A DNA stretch of 64,000 nucleotides from NCBI RefSeq assembly GCF_032925565.1, contig NZ_CP136708.1, forward strand, positions 310,001 to 374,000. The letters run 5' to 3'. Shown here piece by piece: positions 15,969-25,182 of the stretch. Position numbers and translations under genes: made by a program. The notes beneath the pieces were generated by a model. It did no database searches. It worked only from the letters and a program-made list of their open reading frames with translations, and was not told the origin of the DNA. Source of the DNA: Alteromonas sp. CI.11.F.A3 (lineage in GTDB: Bacteria; Pseudomonadota; Gammaproteobacteria; Enterobacterales; Alteromonadaceae). How positions within the stretch are numbered: position 1 is the first letter of the stretch; every line of letters begins with the position of its first letter.

Positions 15969-16784
15969 TTACAAACTAGGCTTTTTAAACTTAAGCGTCA
16001 TACGATTACTCTCGCCAATGGCAAGGTACTTCTCGCGATCTTGATCTTTTAATCTTAGGCTAGGAGGAAGCGTCCATACACCGCGTGGATGGTCGGCTGT
16101 ATCTTTAGAGTTCGCGTTAATATCGCTTGCTTCTTCAAGCTCAAAGCCTGCTTTTTCGGCAGCAGCAACAACGAAAGAGCGCTTCATGTAGCCACTTTTT
16201 TCCATTGCTGAATCGTCAGCAGATTCTGGCAATTCATGTTCAACCACACCTAGCACGCCACCAGGCTTAAGGGCTTTAAAGAAAGCACCAAATGCGTTAT
16301 CGATACCTTCAGTACCTTGCCCCATGTACCAGTTATGAATATTACGGAAGGTAAGTACCACATCGGCACTGCCCGCTTCTGCAATATCAAGAGCTTTGGT
16401 TGGGTGGAAAGCGGTAACTTTCACGCCTTGATATGGTGCGCTGTCTTTTACTTTTTGATTGAATTTTTCTAGCGACTTACGGTAATAATCGTTGGTAGAT
16501 TCATCAACGAAGAAGTGAGCAGCAATGTACTGACCTTCTTTTTGAACCAAAGGCGCAATAATGTCGGCATACCAGCCGCCACCTGGTGAAATTTCAACTA
16601 CTGTCATGTCTGGCTTAACGCCAAAGAATCGTAATGTTTGCTGAGGATTACGGAATTCATCACGTACTTTGGCTTGTGCTGAGCGGTGTTCGCTCATGGC
16701 TGCATCTGATATAGCATCGGCGCTAGCATAGGTTGCTGACATGCCAAGCGTGGCTGCGAGTACTAATTTGGCTAACTTCTTCAT
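15969..16784 (-). CDS. Exported SAM-methyltransferase-like protein
   Basis: A 271-residue protein with a clean Sec signal peptide (KKLAKLVLAATLGMSATYASA, cleavage near 22). It is followed by a class I methyltransferase fold: MTVVEISPGGGWYADIIAPL is the SAM-binding motif I, with GSADVVLTFRNIHNW and ALKPGGVLGVVEHEL as later strands. It matches the group of predicted methyltransferases with leader peptides (COG4798-like). SAM is not expected in the periplasm, so either the leader is not cleaved or the protein has another role. It ends 41 bases upstream of the purD start and may share its transcript. Confidence 0.75.
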   Translation of the reverse strand: MKKLAKLVLAATLGMSATYASADAISDAAMSEHRSAQAKVRDEFRNPQQTLRFFGVKPDMTVVEISPGGGWYADIIAPLVQKEGQYIAAHFFVDESTNDYYRKSLEKFNQKVKDSAPYQGVKVTAFHPTKALDIAEAGSADVVLTFRNIHNWYMGQGTEGIDNAFGAFFKALKPGGVLGVVEHELPESADDSAMEKSGYMKRSFVVAAAEKAGFELEEASDINANSKDTADHPRGVWTLPPSLRLKDQDREKYLAIGESNRMTLKFKKPSL

Positions 16785-16959
16785 TGTTATTTCCTTATTA
16801 TCATCGAGGGTAACGGCGATTACGTTAACTGCTAATACTGATAAACACCAGTTTCAGATTAAGCTTAACAACAAACTATTACACCTACCCGACACCCAAC
16901 ATGCTAAATCTGTACTCTGCCGTTTTGCTTTTTGTGGCTTAGAGCTCAAAGCTAAGAGC

Positions 16960-17032
16960 GAGAGCAGAAGGCATTCAAAACACGCGGTAAACCCATCCAT
17001 GCTGTGGAAGGTTTCGAATGCCTTTTGCTCTC
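16960..17032. repeat. Palindromic repeat element, copy 1
   Basis: Two 22-base arms (16960-16981 and 17011-17032) are complementary at 20 of 22 positions. The central ~29 bases contain GCGGTAAACCCATCCATG. The inverse of this core recurs in the element at 17530-17630 as CATGGACGGGTTTACGGC, showing a shared dispersed repeat. Confidence 0.7.
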
Positions 17033-17280
17033 ACTCCTATTAACCGGCGTCATACTTTTTGAGATTTGAGAGTAAAACATATTTAAAAGTGTGGTAAACC
17101 AATTCATTGGCGCTCTGCCAAAACATCTACGTTGTAGATTTGAATAACGTCTACACTCACTTTATTACGTTATCTGTACAAGATTAACTACTTTCTACGC
17201 TCTCAAGCTTAGTCATCGAAAGCCTACAAAGAATTTAATTCAAGACAGTTTGGAACATTTTTATCTTTAGGCGCGAGATG

Positions 17281-17537
17281 GATGCCACAGCGGAGTCCTT
17301 CACCTATCTCTAACCAGTTATTTGTTTCCAAAGCACGGCACGCAACAAGCTAGCAATATGTAGCGTGTAATTGCAGCGCTCTAGCGACACTTCAATACAT
17401 AACTGGGTATTAGGCTAGATGGTAAGTAGGTAGGATTGATAAACCCTCTATGGTATAGCGGGGCCTTTCACCTACCTATAACCTACTACCTATTTCACTA
17501 CGCGACACGCAAAAAGTTAGTAAGATGTAGTGAGTGA
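17281..17537. repeat. Imperfect direct repeat, two copies of ~87 bases
   Basis: Positions 17281-17367 and 17451-17537 align over their full length with many substitutions. Shared words include TTCACCTA, CACGCAA and, near the end, ATGTAG. The second copy runs into the palindromic element at 17530. Confidence 0.55.
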
Positions 17538-17640
17538 GTACGAGGGTGGAGCCCTCCACGGCAAGGATGCCGTGGCGGAGCCCCCATGGACGGGTTTACG
17601 GCGTGCTCCAAACTCGTACTCGCTTACTGCATCATTTGGC
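17530..17640. repeat. Palindromic repeat element, copy 2
   Basis: Outer arms beginning with GAGTACGAG and ending with CTCGTACTC bracket an inner perfect hairpin (CCACGGCA, 4-base loop, TGCCGTGG, 17558-17577) and a core CATGGACGGGTTTACGGC. The core matches the inverted core of copy 1. Such elements appear scattered in many Alteromonadales genomes. Confidence 0.65.
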
Positions 17641-17669
17641 GTCTTACGCAGTTAATACATCATATTTTC

Positions 17670-19268
17670 TTAATGGCGGAAGTGGCGCATTCCGGTGAAC
17701 ACCATGGCGATGCCGTGTTCGTCGGCTGCATCAATCACTTCTTGGTCGCGCATTGAACCACCAGGCTGAATGACTGCTTTAATGCCTGCTTCTGCGGCAG
17801 CATCAATGCCATCGCGGAATGGGAAGAAAGCGTCAGATGCCATAACAGAGCCTGCTACTTCTAGGTTTTCATCAGCGGCTTTAATTCCTGCAATTTTTGC
17901 AGAATATACGCGGCTCATTTGACCTGCGCCCACGCCCACTGTCATACCGTCTTTGCAGTAAACGATGGCGTTAGATTTCACGTATTTGGCAACTTTCCAG
18001 CAGAACATCAAATCGCGAAGTTCGTCTTCTGAAGGCTTAAGTTTGGTGACTACTTGAAGGTCTTCCATTTCAACCATGCCGAAGTCGCGCTCTTGAACTA
18101 ACAGCCCGCCATTAACACGTTTGAAGTCGTAACCGTCAGTCAATTGACCAGCCCAATCACCACACGCTAACAAGCGCACGTTTTTCTTCGCGCTAACAAT
18201 GTCTTTTGCTTCGTCGCTAACCGTAGGTGCAATAATCACTTCTACGAACTGACGATCTACAATGGCTTGTGCCGTTTTTGCATCTAGCTCACGGTTAAAC
18301 GCAATAATGCCGCCAAACGCAGAGGTAGGGTCGGTTTTAAACGCGCGGTCGTAGGCAGATAAGATATCTTCGCCAATAGCGACACCACAAGGGTTAGCGT
18401 GCTTAACAATAACGCAAGCTGGCTCTTCAAATTCTTTAACACATTCTAGGGCAGAGTCGGTGTCGGCAATGTTATTGAACGACAATTCTTTACCTTGAAG
18501 CTGAGTAGCAGTAGACACTGACGCTTCTTGAATATCGTTTTCAACGTAGAACGCAGCGCTCTGATGGCTGTTTTCACCGTAACGCAAATCTTGCTTCTTG
18601 CTGACTTGAACGTTGAACGTACGTGGGAATTCGCTGTGCTCATGGCCGCATTCATCTTCGCAATCAGCAGTATCGATACGCGCGCCAAAGTAGTTAGCAA
18701 TCATGCCGTCGTATTCAGCAGTATGCTCGAACGCTTTAATGGCTAGGTCGAAACGGGTTTTGTAAGTCAGTGAACCTTCGTTTGCTTCCATTTCAGCTAG
18801 AACGCGGCCGTAGTCGGCAGCTTTAACAACAATGGTCACATCTTTATGGTTTTTAGCCGCAGCGCGAACCATGGTAGGGCCGCCAATATCGATATTTTCA
18901 ATAGCGTCTTCTAACGTGCAATCGTCGTTAGCCACTGTTGCAGCAAATGGGTAAAGGTTCACTACCACCAAATCGATGGGAGCAATGTTGTTTTCGTCCA
19001 TTACCGCTTCATCAATACCACGACGAGCCAAAATGCCGCCATGAATTTTAGGGTGAAGGGTTTTAACGCGGCCAGCCATAATTTCTGGGTGGCCTGTGTG
19101 ATCAGACACCTCTGTTACTGGTAAGCCAGCTTCAGCGATGAGTTTAGCAGTACCGCCCGTCGACAGAAGTTCTACCCCAGCGTTATGCAGCGCGGTGGCG
19201 AAATCGAGGATACCGGTTTTATCAGAGACACTTAATAGAGCACGTTTAATGGGTTTTGGTGTTTGCAT
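17670..19268 (-). CDS. purH: Bifunctional AICAR transformylase/IMP cyclohydrolase
   Basis: It catalyses the last two steps of purine synthesis, formylation of AICAR and ring closure to IMP. The 532 residues match the usual length. The N-terminal IMP cyclohydrolase half has [26 protein letters not shown], and [14 protein letters not shown]. The transformylase half has [24 protein letters not shown] and [10 protein letters not shown]. An insertion rich in Cys/His/Glu ([13 protein letters not shown]) sits near residue 205. It lies downstream of fis on the same strand, but a good terminator between them suggests separate transcription. Confidence 0.97.
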   Translation of the reverse strand: MQTPKPIKRALLSVSDKTGILDFATALHNAGVELLSTGGTAKLIAEAGLPVTEVSDHTGHPEIMAGRVKTLHPKIHGGILARRGIDEAVMDENNIAPIDLVVVNLYPFAATVANDDCTLEDAIENIDIGGPTMVRAAAKNHKDVTIVVKAADYGRVLAEMEANEGSLTYKTRFDLAIKAFEHTAEYDGMIANYFGARIDTADCEDECGHEHSEFPRTFNVQVSKKQDLRYGENSHQSAAFYVENDIQEASVSTATQLQGKELSFNNIADTDSALECVKEFEEPACVIVKHANPCGVAIGEDILSAYDRAFKTDPTSAFGGIIAFNRELDAKTAQAIVDRQFVEVIIAPTVSDEAKDIVSAKKNVRLLACGDWAGQLTDGYDFKRVNGGLLVQERDFGMVEMEDLQVVTKLKPSEDELRDLMFCWKVAKYVKSNAIVYCKDGMTVGVGAGQMSRVYSAKIAGIKAADENLEVAGSVMASDAFFPFRDGIDAAAEAGIKAVIQPGGSMRDQEVIDAADEHGIAMVFTGMRHFRH

Positions 19269-19302
19269 AAAATATAAGCTTCAAAGTTAAGAGTGGTGAA
19301 AC

Positions 19303-19327
19303 AAAAAGAGCACCTGTAGGTGCTCTT
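19303..19327 (-). terminator. Intrinsic terminator after fis
   Basis: Arms AAGAGCACCT and AGGTGCTCTT form a nearly perfect hairpin; on the minus strand it is followed by TTTTTG. It lies in the 81-base gap between fis and purH, separating the two transcripts at least partly. Confidence 0.8.
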
Positions 19328-19349
19328 CGGTGGGCTAGGCCCGGTGATT

Positions 19350-19643
19350 TTAGTTCATGCCGTACTGCTTCAGCTTTTTGCGAAGCGTGCCACGGTTGAT
19401 TCCCATCATGATGGCAGCGCGGGTTTGATTGCCGCGGGTGTAAGTCATAACTTCTTCCAGCAGCGGGGCCTCAACTTCGGCCAGTACCATTTCGTACAGA
19501 TTATCGATATTGGCGTTGTCCAGTTGCTTCAAGTATTTATTAACCGCTTGCTTTACTGAGTCACGAAGTGGCTTTTGTGCTTGCGTTTGAGAAGGCGTAG
19601 TTACTGTAGTAGTAAAAGGTGAAGTCACGTTTTGATCGAACAT
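19350..19643 (-). CDS. fis: DNA-binding protein Fis
   Basis: A small nucleoid protein and transcription factor of 97 residues, close to the 98 of E. coli Fis. The flexible N-terminus is followed by helices ([16 protein letters not shown], then [17 protein letters not shown]). The C-terminal helix-turn-helix reads [20 protein letters not shown], ending KKLKQYGMN, which is almost invariant in gammaproteobacteria. It follows dusB by 30 bases, the conserved dusB-fis operon arrangement. A minus-strand terminator follows. Confidence 0.97.
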   Translation of the reverse strand: MFDQNVTSPFTTTVTTPSQTQAQKPLRDSVKQAVNKYLKQLDNANIDNLYEMVLAEVEAPLLEEVMTYTRGNQTRAAIMMGINRGTLRKKLKQYGMN

Positions 19644-19673
19644 AATACTGTCTTGCTCTTAAGTTAGTCATTA

Positions 19674-20672
19674 CTATGCTGCAGGAGAAATCTGTCGGGT
19701 TTCTCGATTCTGCAGCGCTTCAAAATAAGCGTTTAGTGCTTCAAGTTGCGCTGACGCATCCTCGATAGCGTTGAACGATTTACGAAATTGACGATCCGTA
19801 TCGTGTTCCGAGAGATACCAGCCCACATGCTTGCGGGCAATTCTTACACCGGCGACTTCACCGTAGAAGCTTTGTACATTAGCGACGTGCTCGTGCAAAA
19901 TCTCATACTGTTCAGACAATGGCGGTGGCGTTAGGTTCTCGCCAGTTTCTAGGTAATGCAGGATCTCTTTAAAGATCCAAGGATTGCCTTGAGCACCGCG
20001 ACCTATCATCACACCATCTGCACCGGTACAATTCAGTACCTGTTGTGCTTTTTCAGGAGAGGTAATGTCTCCGTTGGCAATTACGGGTATCGAAATTGCC
20101 GCCTTTATACGACGGATAGTGTCGAACTCCGCCTCTCCTTTGTACATACATGCTCGCGTTCTACCGTGAACAGCCAGTGACTGTATGCCGTTTTGCTCAG
20201 CAATGCGGGCTATCTCAACCCCATTGCGGTTATCGGTATTCCAGCCGGTACGAATTTTAAGTGTCACAGGCACATCAACAGCGTTAACTACCGCTTTAAT
20301 GATTGATTCCACCGTGCTCGGGTACTGAAGCAACGCGGAACCTGCCAGTTTCTTATTCACCTTTTTGGCTGGACAGCCCATATTGATATCGATGATTTGC
20401 GCACCGTTCTCAACATTAAATTGTGCCGCTTGGGCCATAAGCTCTGGATCAGCGCCTGCAATCTGTACAGAACGAATACCTTCTTCGCCCTCATGATTCA
20501 TTCGTGCTTGTGATTTTGCGGTATTCCATACCTTTGGATTGCTAGAAAGCATTTCCGATACCACAAGCCCCGCACCCATACGTTTACATAGTTGACGAAA
20601 TGGACGGTCAGTCACGCCAGCCATTGGTGCTAGCATCAAATTGTTGTCTAACGTGTAGGGACCAATTCGCAT
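19674..20672 (-). CDS. dusB: tRNA-dihydrouridine synthase B
   Basis: An FMN enzyme that reduces uridine in the D-loop of tRNA (U17 in E. coli for DusB). The 332 residues form a TIM barrel with LAPMAGVTDRPFRQLC at the start, INMGCPAKKVNKKLAGSALL carrying the catalytic cysteine, TLKIRTGW, VHGRTR, and GVMIGRGAQGNPWIF at the phosphate-binding site. It is the first gene of the dusB-fis operon. The ~235-base upstream gap separates it from prmA and contains a large dyad. Confidence 0.95.
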   Translation of the reverse strand: MRIGPYTLDNNLMLAPMAGVTDRPFRQLCKRMGAGLVVSEMLSSNPKVWNTAKSQARMNHEGEEGIRSVQIAGADPELMAQAAQFNVENGAQIIDINMGCPAKKVNKKLAGSALLQYPSTVESIIKAVVNAVDVPVTLKIRTGWNTDNRNGVEIARIAEQNGIQSLAVHGRTRACMYKGEAEFDTIRRIKAAISIPVIANGDITSPEKAQQVLNCTGADGVMIGRGAQGNPWIFKEILHYLETGENLTPPPLSEQYEILHEHVANVQSFYGEVAGVRIARKHVGWYLSEHDTDRQFRKSFNAIEDASAQLEALNAYFEALQNRETRQISPAA

Positions 20673-20768
20673 ATTTCGCCATCTAGAACTGCACAGAATT
20701 TATACACCCGGCTAAAACGGGGCGCTAAGTGTACGTGTTTTCGCAATACTTGAAAAGGCTAAAAATCA

Positions 20769-20853
20769 CACAAAATTTCACTCTATGGGCTTGACAGTGA
20801 AAAAAAACTGTAACATTAGCTATCTATCACTGTTTTGCAGAGTGAATTTTGTG
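20769..20853. repeat. Large dyad between prmA and dusB
   Basis: An outer inverted repeat (CACAAAATTTCACTCT at 20769-20784 with its near-complement at 20839-20853, one-base bulge) encloses a second pair (ACAGTGA near 20794 and TCACTGT near 20827). It lies 55 bases past the prmA stop and ~100 bases before the dusB start. It could act as a prmA terminator, a processing site or a regulator site for dusB-fis. Confidence 0.5.
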
Positions 20854-20907
20854 CAATTCTCTTAAAGGCCGCGAATTGAAAGGCATTGAAAGACAAAAAA
20901 TTTACAT

Positions 20908-21795
20908 TTAGGCGTGTTTTTTACCAGACACTCGTGCCCATTCTCCATCAATCGCACTCTCATCAAGGGCGAAATCTCGGGTGTAGGCAGCTTCAATTTT
21001 GGTTACTTGTTCGGCAAGAATGCCCGAAAGGACGAGTAAGCCCGACGGTTTGCAGTAAGATGAAATAACATCTTGAAGCTCTAGAAGTGGCCCAGACAAT
21101 ATATTCGCCATCACTACATCGGCCTCTAGTGTGGGCTGATCAGCGGGCAAGAATACATCCAGTCTATCTTCAACACCGTTACGGCGGGCATTTTCTTGTG
21201 TGGCTTGAAGGGCTTGCGGGTCGATATCAATAGCAACTACCCGTTTAGCACCTAATTTAAGTGCCGCTAGGGCTAAAATGCCTGAGCCACAACCAAAATC
21301 CACAACCACTTTATCGGCAACGTCTATACCGTCTAACCAACGTAAGCAAAGGGCAGTAGTAGGGTGAGTACCCGTTCCAAAGGCAAGACCTGGGTCTAGC
21401 ATAACGTTCACGGCATTAGGGTCTGGTACATCACGCCAGCTTGGGCAAATCCACAAGCGGGTACCAAATTGCATGGGGTGGAAGTTATCCATCCACTCAC
21501 GCTCCCAGTCTTTATCTTCAAGGGGCTCTAGTTTGTATTTAAAATCTGAACCAAGAATGCGCGCTTTGCCTAATCGTTTGATGATGGCTTTCATGTCATC
21601 GGTAGCTTCAAATAAACCTACCACTTGCGTGTCGGGCCACAGCATGATTTCGCCGGGCTTGGGCTCGTACATAGGCGTGTCTTTCGCGTCTACGTAGGTT
21701 ACAGCTTGCGAACCATTGGCACTAAGCATATCGCCAATTGATTCAGCATATTCTGAGGAGGTATTTATTCGTAACTGTAGCCAGGCCATATTCAC
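20908..21795 (-). CDS. prmA: Ribosomal protein L11 methyltransferase
   Basis: It trimethylates several amines of ribosomal protein L11 using SAM. The 295 residues match PrmA. The small N-terminal substrate-recognition domain ([20 protein letters not shown]) is followed by a linker and the class I methyltransferase domain. The latter has [47 protein letters not shown] and [10 protein letters not shown]. It lies upstream of dusB-fis as in E. coli, but the dyad in between suggests partial uncoupling. Confidence 0.96.
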   Translation of the reverse strand: MNMAWLQLRINTSSEYAESIGDMLSANGSQAVTYVDAKDTPMYEPKPGEIMLWPDTQVVGLFEATDDMKAIIKRLGKARILGSDFKYKLEPLEDKDWEREWMDNFHPMQFGTRLWICPSWRDVPDPNAVNVMLDPGLAFGTGTHPTTALCLRWLDGIDVADKVVVDFGCGSGILALAALKLGAKRVVAIDIDPQALQATQENARRNGVEDRLDVFLPADQPTLEADVVMANILSGPLLELQDVISSYCKPSGLLVLSGILAEQVTKIEAAYTRDFALDESAIDGEWARVSGKKHA

Positions 21796-22065
21796 ACATG
21801 TTCAAAGGGTTTGGCTATATTGTACCGCTTGGCTAGTTAAAGCGAAATCATAATGCTGGCAGTAACGCGCGAATTAGCCGTTCGTTTGGGCGTTTTATCC
21901 AGTATTTTCATGTGAAAGCGTCTTTTTTTATCAAACTTAAGTATAAAGCGCATGTTTCTTAACTTCTGTTTTTAAAGGGTTTTTGAAATCATTAAGTCTT
22001 TTGGCGAATGGTTATTTATTGGCAAGTGTTTATAGTTAATACGTGTTCCATTACCATTTCGCCTT

Positions 22066-22833
22066 ATGCACTATATTGTTGTACTTTTAATTATTTTGTT
22101 CTCTTCACACGCCGCATTTGCAAAGCAAATTGAAGTGGTCGTGGGTTGGACAAAACCTCCCTATGTTATCTCAGAACAAGATTCAGGCTTTGAGTTAGAA
22201 CTAGTGCGGGCAATATTGCTGGAAATGGGGCATGACATGTCGCCTATTTATGTTCCCTTTGGCCGTACCGCCAGCCTAGTGAAAAAAGGCGGGATGGATA
22301 TAGGGCTAACCTTAAACCCTGGCCACGATATTGACCCAGCTATACTGACTGATGCCTACGTTTATTATCAAAATGTTGCGGTAAGCCGTACTGACAGAAA
22401 CTTGGAAATTAACGAAATAGAAGACTTACTCGGCCATAGCGTGATTGCTTTTCAAACGGCAATATCGGTATTAGGTGAAGAGTTTAAAAATACACTAGCC
22501 CATCAAAAAAACTATATGGAGCTTGCTCAACAAGAAAGGCAGGTCAATTTGCTACTGCTTGGCAGTGTGGATGTTGCGGTGCTTGATAGAAATATTTTTC
22601 AATACGTTAAACATCAGTTGCCTGTCGAAAAGCAATACGATACAAAAATACATGAGTTGTTCCCTGTTTCCTCCTACAGTGCGGCCATTCCTGACGAGCA
22701 ATTAAGAAACGAGTTTAATAGCGTATTGGCTCAATTTATAAAAGACGGGCGCTACCAATCTTTACTTGATGAATTTGGTCTATTTAATTTTATTGAAGAA
22801 CTGCCTGCACAACCTGCTAAAAAACTGAATTAA
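22066..22833 (+). CDS. Periplasmic solute-binding protein, SBP_bac_3 type
   Basis: A 255-residue exported protein: signal peptide 1-19 (ending AFA), then the two-lobed fold of the amino-acid-type family 3 solute-binding proteins. Landmarks are VVVGWTKPPYVIS, DSGFELELVRAILLEMG, a GGMDIGLTLN segment, and LAQFIKDGRYQSLLDEFG at the end. No ABC transporter permease or ATPase is adjacent. It may be an orphan binding protein, such as the many extracytoplasmic family 3 proteins of Alteromonas that stand alone. No strong ribosome binding site precedes the ATG. Confidence 0.75.
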   Translation: MHYIVVLLIILFSSHAAFAKQIEVVVGWTKPPYVISEQDSGFELELVRAILLEMGHDMSPIYVPFGRTASLVKKGGMDIGLTLNPGHDIDPAILTDAYVYYQNVAVSRTDRNLEINEIEDLLGHSVIAFQTAISVLGEEFKNTLAHQKNYMELAQQERQVNLLLLGSVDVAVLDRNIFQYVKHQLPVEKQYDTKIHELFPVSSYSAAIPDEQLRNEFNSVLAQFIKDGRYQSLLDEFGLFNFIEELPAQPAKKLN

Positions 22834-22891
22834 GCTTCATTGAATAGTCGCTCTTCGCGGTTTTCTACTTACTATCTTCAAACTCCCCGCC

Positions 22892-22936
22892 TTATAACCA
22901 AAGCCTCATAATCAAAGCCCCATAACCCAAGCCCCT
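22892..22936. repeat. 15-bp tandem repeat, three units
   Basis: Three near-identical 15-base units (consensus CATAACCAAAGCCCC) follow each other, with a degenerate fourth after them. They lie in the gap between the solute-binding protein and the amidase. Confidence 0.7.
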
Positions 22937-23103
22937 CAATCACAGCAATAAGGCTTGTATTTCTATCTGTTATGTCTTCATTTGTCGCGTTTGCCGAATA
23001 AAATGAAGGTTTGAACCTAGTTAGCAACGTATTGCGTAGTAATCGTTTCTATGCACTACTAAGATATTCAAAACTAAAATGCAGATATCTTAAGAACTTG
23101 GGG

Positions 23104-24771
23104 ATGAACCACATGAGGGTTACGCTTTTTTACGCCGCTATATTACTTTGCACAGCATGTGCACCATCGCAGTCGACCACAAAAGATGCGGCTGTTGATA
23201 GTTCAGTTGAAAATTCAGACGAAGGTACTATTTCTGCATCTATTACGTCTTGGTTAGATAAATCTGCATTAGAGCAAGCACAAGCTATTGCTGAAGGAGA
23301 GTTGTCGTCTGAGGCATTAGTGCAAGGCTATCTTGCTCGCATCGAAAAGCTTGATGGTGATGTAAATAGTATTTTGGCACTTAACCCCAATGCTATTGAA
23401 GAGGCAAAAGCGGCTGATTTGGCACGTAAAAATAGAATGCGAAAAGGGCCGCTGTTTGGTCTGCCTGTTTTACTGAAAGACAATATTGAAACCAGCGAGC
23501 TACCGACTACCGCAGGCGCGATGGCGCTTGTTAATAATGATACAAAGCGAGATGCCCCTATTGTGGCTCGCCTAAAAGCTGCGGGCGCCATTGTGTTAGG
23601 TAAAACTAACCTTTCTGAATGGGCTAACTTTCGGTCTGAATCTTCTATTAGTGGTTGGAGCGCCGTAGGCGGGCTAACCCGAAACCCGCATATGTTGTCT
23701 CGTAGTGCATGTGGCTCTTCGTCTGGTTCTGGTGCTGCGATGGCATTGCGTTTGGCATCTTTAGCGGTGGGCACTGAAACCAACGGTTCTATTATTTGCC
23801 CTTCTTCAATGAACGGTATTGTAGGTTTTAAACCCACCGTTGGGCTATTATCGCGTACCCACATTGTACCCATCTCGTATACCCAAGATACTGCAGGCCC
23901 TATGACCGCAAACGTTAACGATGCATGGTTAATGGCTTCAGTGATGGCAGGTGTAGATCCTAAAGACAGCGCCACTAAAGACGCTAGCAAGTATATGCTT
24001 AGCGCACCGCAGCAAAGCATGTTAGCGACCGATTTAAAAGGCGTGCGCGTTGGCGTTGTGCGATATCGTCAAGGTGATAACCCTCATGTGCTTTCTACTT
24101 ATGAAAGAGCCCTAAGTAGCTTAACTGCTGCAGGTGCTGAAATGGTGGAAATTAGCGATTTCAAACAACCTGAAAGCTTTTGGGCAGACTCTTATCAAGT
24201 GTTACTCAGCGAGTTTCATTACACGATAAACGAATACCTTGAAAATAGCCCTGCGGATATTCCTGTGCGCAGCTTGTCGGAACTTATCACTTACAATCAA
24301 GCTAGCACTCGAGAGCTCGCGCTATTTAATCAAGATATATTCGAAAAGGCCGTGAACACAGACGATACCAAGAGCCAAAAGTACACCTCAGCGTTAGCGC
24401 TAGTGAGGGAAACCGCTAAACAGAATGGTATTGATGCCTTAATGGCAGAGCACAAGGTTGATGTACTTGTGGCACCTTCAAATAGCCCCGCTTTTCTGAT
24501 TGATGGCGTGTATGGCGATCACTCCCCAATGGGCTTTATTGGTATTGGGTATTTGGCGGCTATTGCAGGTTACCCGCACCTTACAGTGCCCGCGGGTGAG
24601 GTTAAAAATCTTCCGGTGGGGATCAGCTTTATTGGCAAGCAATGGTACGATGAAAAAGTGTTACGCATTGGCAGTATATTTCAAGCGAAGCATGGGGCGT
24701 ATATAAAGCCTGGTTTATTACCAAGCCGCCTACATAACCCCGAGTTGTTAAAGGCTGTGAAAGGGCTGTAG
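23104..24771 (+). CDS. Amidase-signature family protein, probable lipoprotein
   Basis: An amidase-signature hydrolase of about 555 residues. The catalytic Ser-Ser-Lys triad is visible: lysine in LPVLLKDNIET, the glycine-serine loop SACGSSSGSGAAMAL with the first serine, and the nucleophile region AVGTETNGSIICP. GFKPTVGLLSR follows as usual. The N-terminus has a hydrophobic leader ending LLCTAC, a plausible lipobox, so the enzyme may be anchored in the envelope. The frame is open back to 23011, but ATG 23104 or 23113 gives a sensible leader. Substrate unknown; amide-bond hydrolysis is the family reaction. A terminator follows at 24806. Confidence 0.82.
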   Translation: MNHMRVTLFYAAILLCTACAPSQSTTKDAAVDSSVENSDEGTISASITSWLDKSALEQAQAIAEGELSSEALVQGYLARIEKLDGDVNSILALNPNAIEEAKAADLARKNRMRKGPLFGLPVLLKDNIETSELPTTAGAMALVNNDTKRDAPIVARLKAAGAIVLGKTNLSEWANFRSESSISGWSAVGGLTRNPHMLSRSACGSSSGSGAAMALRLASLAVGTETNGSIICPSSMNGIVGFKPTVGLLSRTHIVPISYTQDTAGPMTANVNDAWLMASVMAGVDPKDSATKDASKYMLSAPQQSMLATDLKGVRVGVVRYRQGDNPHVLSTYERALSSLTAAGAEMVEISDFKQPESFWADSYQVLLSEFHYTINEYLENSPADIPVRSLSELITYNQASTRELALFNQDIFEKAVNTDDTKSQKYTSALALVRETAKQNGIDALMAEHKVDVLVAPSNSPAFLIDGVYGDHSPMGFIGIGYLAAIAGYPHLTVPAGEVKNLPVGISFIGKQWYDEKVLRIGSIFQAKHGAYIKPGLLPSRLHNPELLKAVKGL

Positions 24772-24805
24772 TTAGTTTAAACAGCTTAATGTAATTGCAA
24801 AAAAA

Positions 24806-24848
24806 AGCCCCAGTGTCGCTTCATATGTGCGCGAGACTGGGGCTCTTT
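24806..24848. terminator. Bidirectional intrinsic terminator
   Basis: A 14-bp arm pair (24806-24819 and 24831-24844, one mismatch) with A and T runs lies between the convergent amidase and HiPIP genes. Confidence 0.88.
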
Positions 24849-24863
24849 TAATAATTCGCGTTA

Positions 24864-25157
24864 TTAGCCTGGGCGTTTAACCCACGCACTACACCAACCA
24901 TTGGCATTAACCAATTTGTTAGGGAATATGGCACAAGGGCGGTGTTGTTCACCGTCGGCACCTTGAATGTACATGCAGTTATTACATTTAGCACCGTCTA
25001 CAGTAGACGCCGCAGTATAGTTTAATGCTTTCGCGCTTGGATCATCTGCTTGTAATTGTTCTTGCGCATTAGCACGTAACGCAACGCTTCCTAACGTTAG
25101 ACCTATCAAAGATGTACCTGACAATTTCAGAAAGTCACGACGGTTTACAGACTTCAT
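24864..25157 (-). CDS. High-potential iron-sulfur protein (HiPIP)
   Basis: A small periplasmic 4Fe-4S electron carrier of 97 residues. It has a Tat-type leader (NRRDFLKLSGTSLIGL) with cleavage near ANA at 29-31. The mature protein has four cysteines, C58, C61, C75 and C89, in the HiPIP spacing, with CNNCMY, RPCAIFPN and NGWCSAW around them. A TTG at 25169 is in frame, but ATG 25157 has GGAGAG directly upstream, which decides the start. No partner is adjacent; HiPIPs pass electrons between cytochromes or reductases. A Fur-like site lies just upstream. Confidence 0.9.
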   Translation of the reverse strand: MKSVNRRDFLKLSGTSLIGLTLGSVALRANAQEQLQADDPSAKALNYTAASTVDGAKCNNCMYIQGADGEQHRPCAIFPNKLVNANGWCSAWVKRPG

Positions 25158-25182
25158 AATTCTCTCCAATTGAGATAATAAC

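Larger units (their letters stand above)
16785..17669. other. Gene-free stretch with palindromic and direct repeats
   Basis: Nearly 900 bases between purH and the methyltransferase gene carry no credible gene on either strand. A frame of 100 codons starting in the methyltransferase gene (16741) has unconvincing composition. The stretch holds two long palindromic elements (16960-17032 and about 17530-17630) and an imperfect 87-base direct repeat. A degenerate third copy of the palindromic element may lie near 17070-17110. Confidence 0.7.

Noticed and set aside
16741..17043. 100-codon plus-strand frame over the methyltransferase leader and the repeat gap
   Set aside because: It crosses a palindromic repeat, has no ribosome binding site and overlaps the signal peptide of the opposite gene.
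20791..20816. TTGACA followed by TAACAT on the plus strand as a sigma-70 promoter
   Set aside because: The spacer is only 14 bases, there is no plus-strand gene downstream, and the bases belong to the dyad.
22892..22936. Tandem 15-base units as a CRISPR array
   Set aside because: Units are contiguous without spacers, short and imperfect, and no cas gene is present.
23328..24020. 230-codon minus-strand frame within the amidase gene
   Set aside because: It is an antisense shadow of the amidase, which has all its catalytic motifs in the plus frame.
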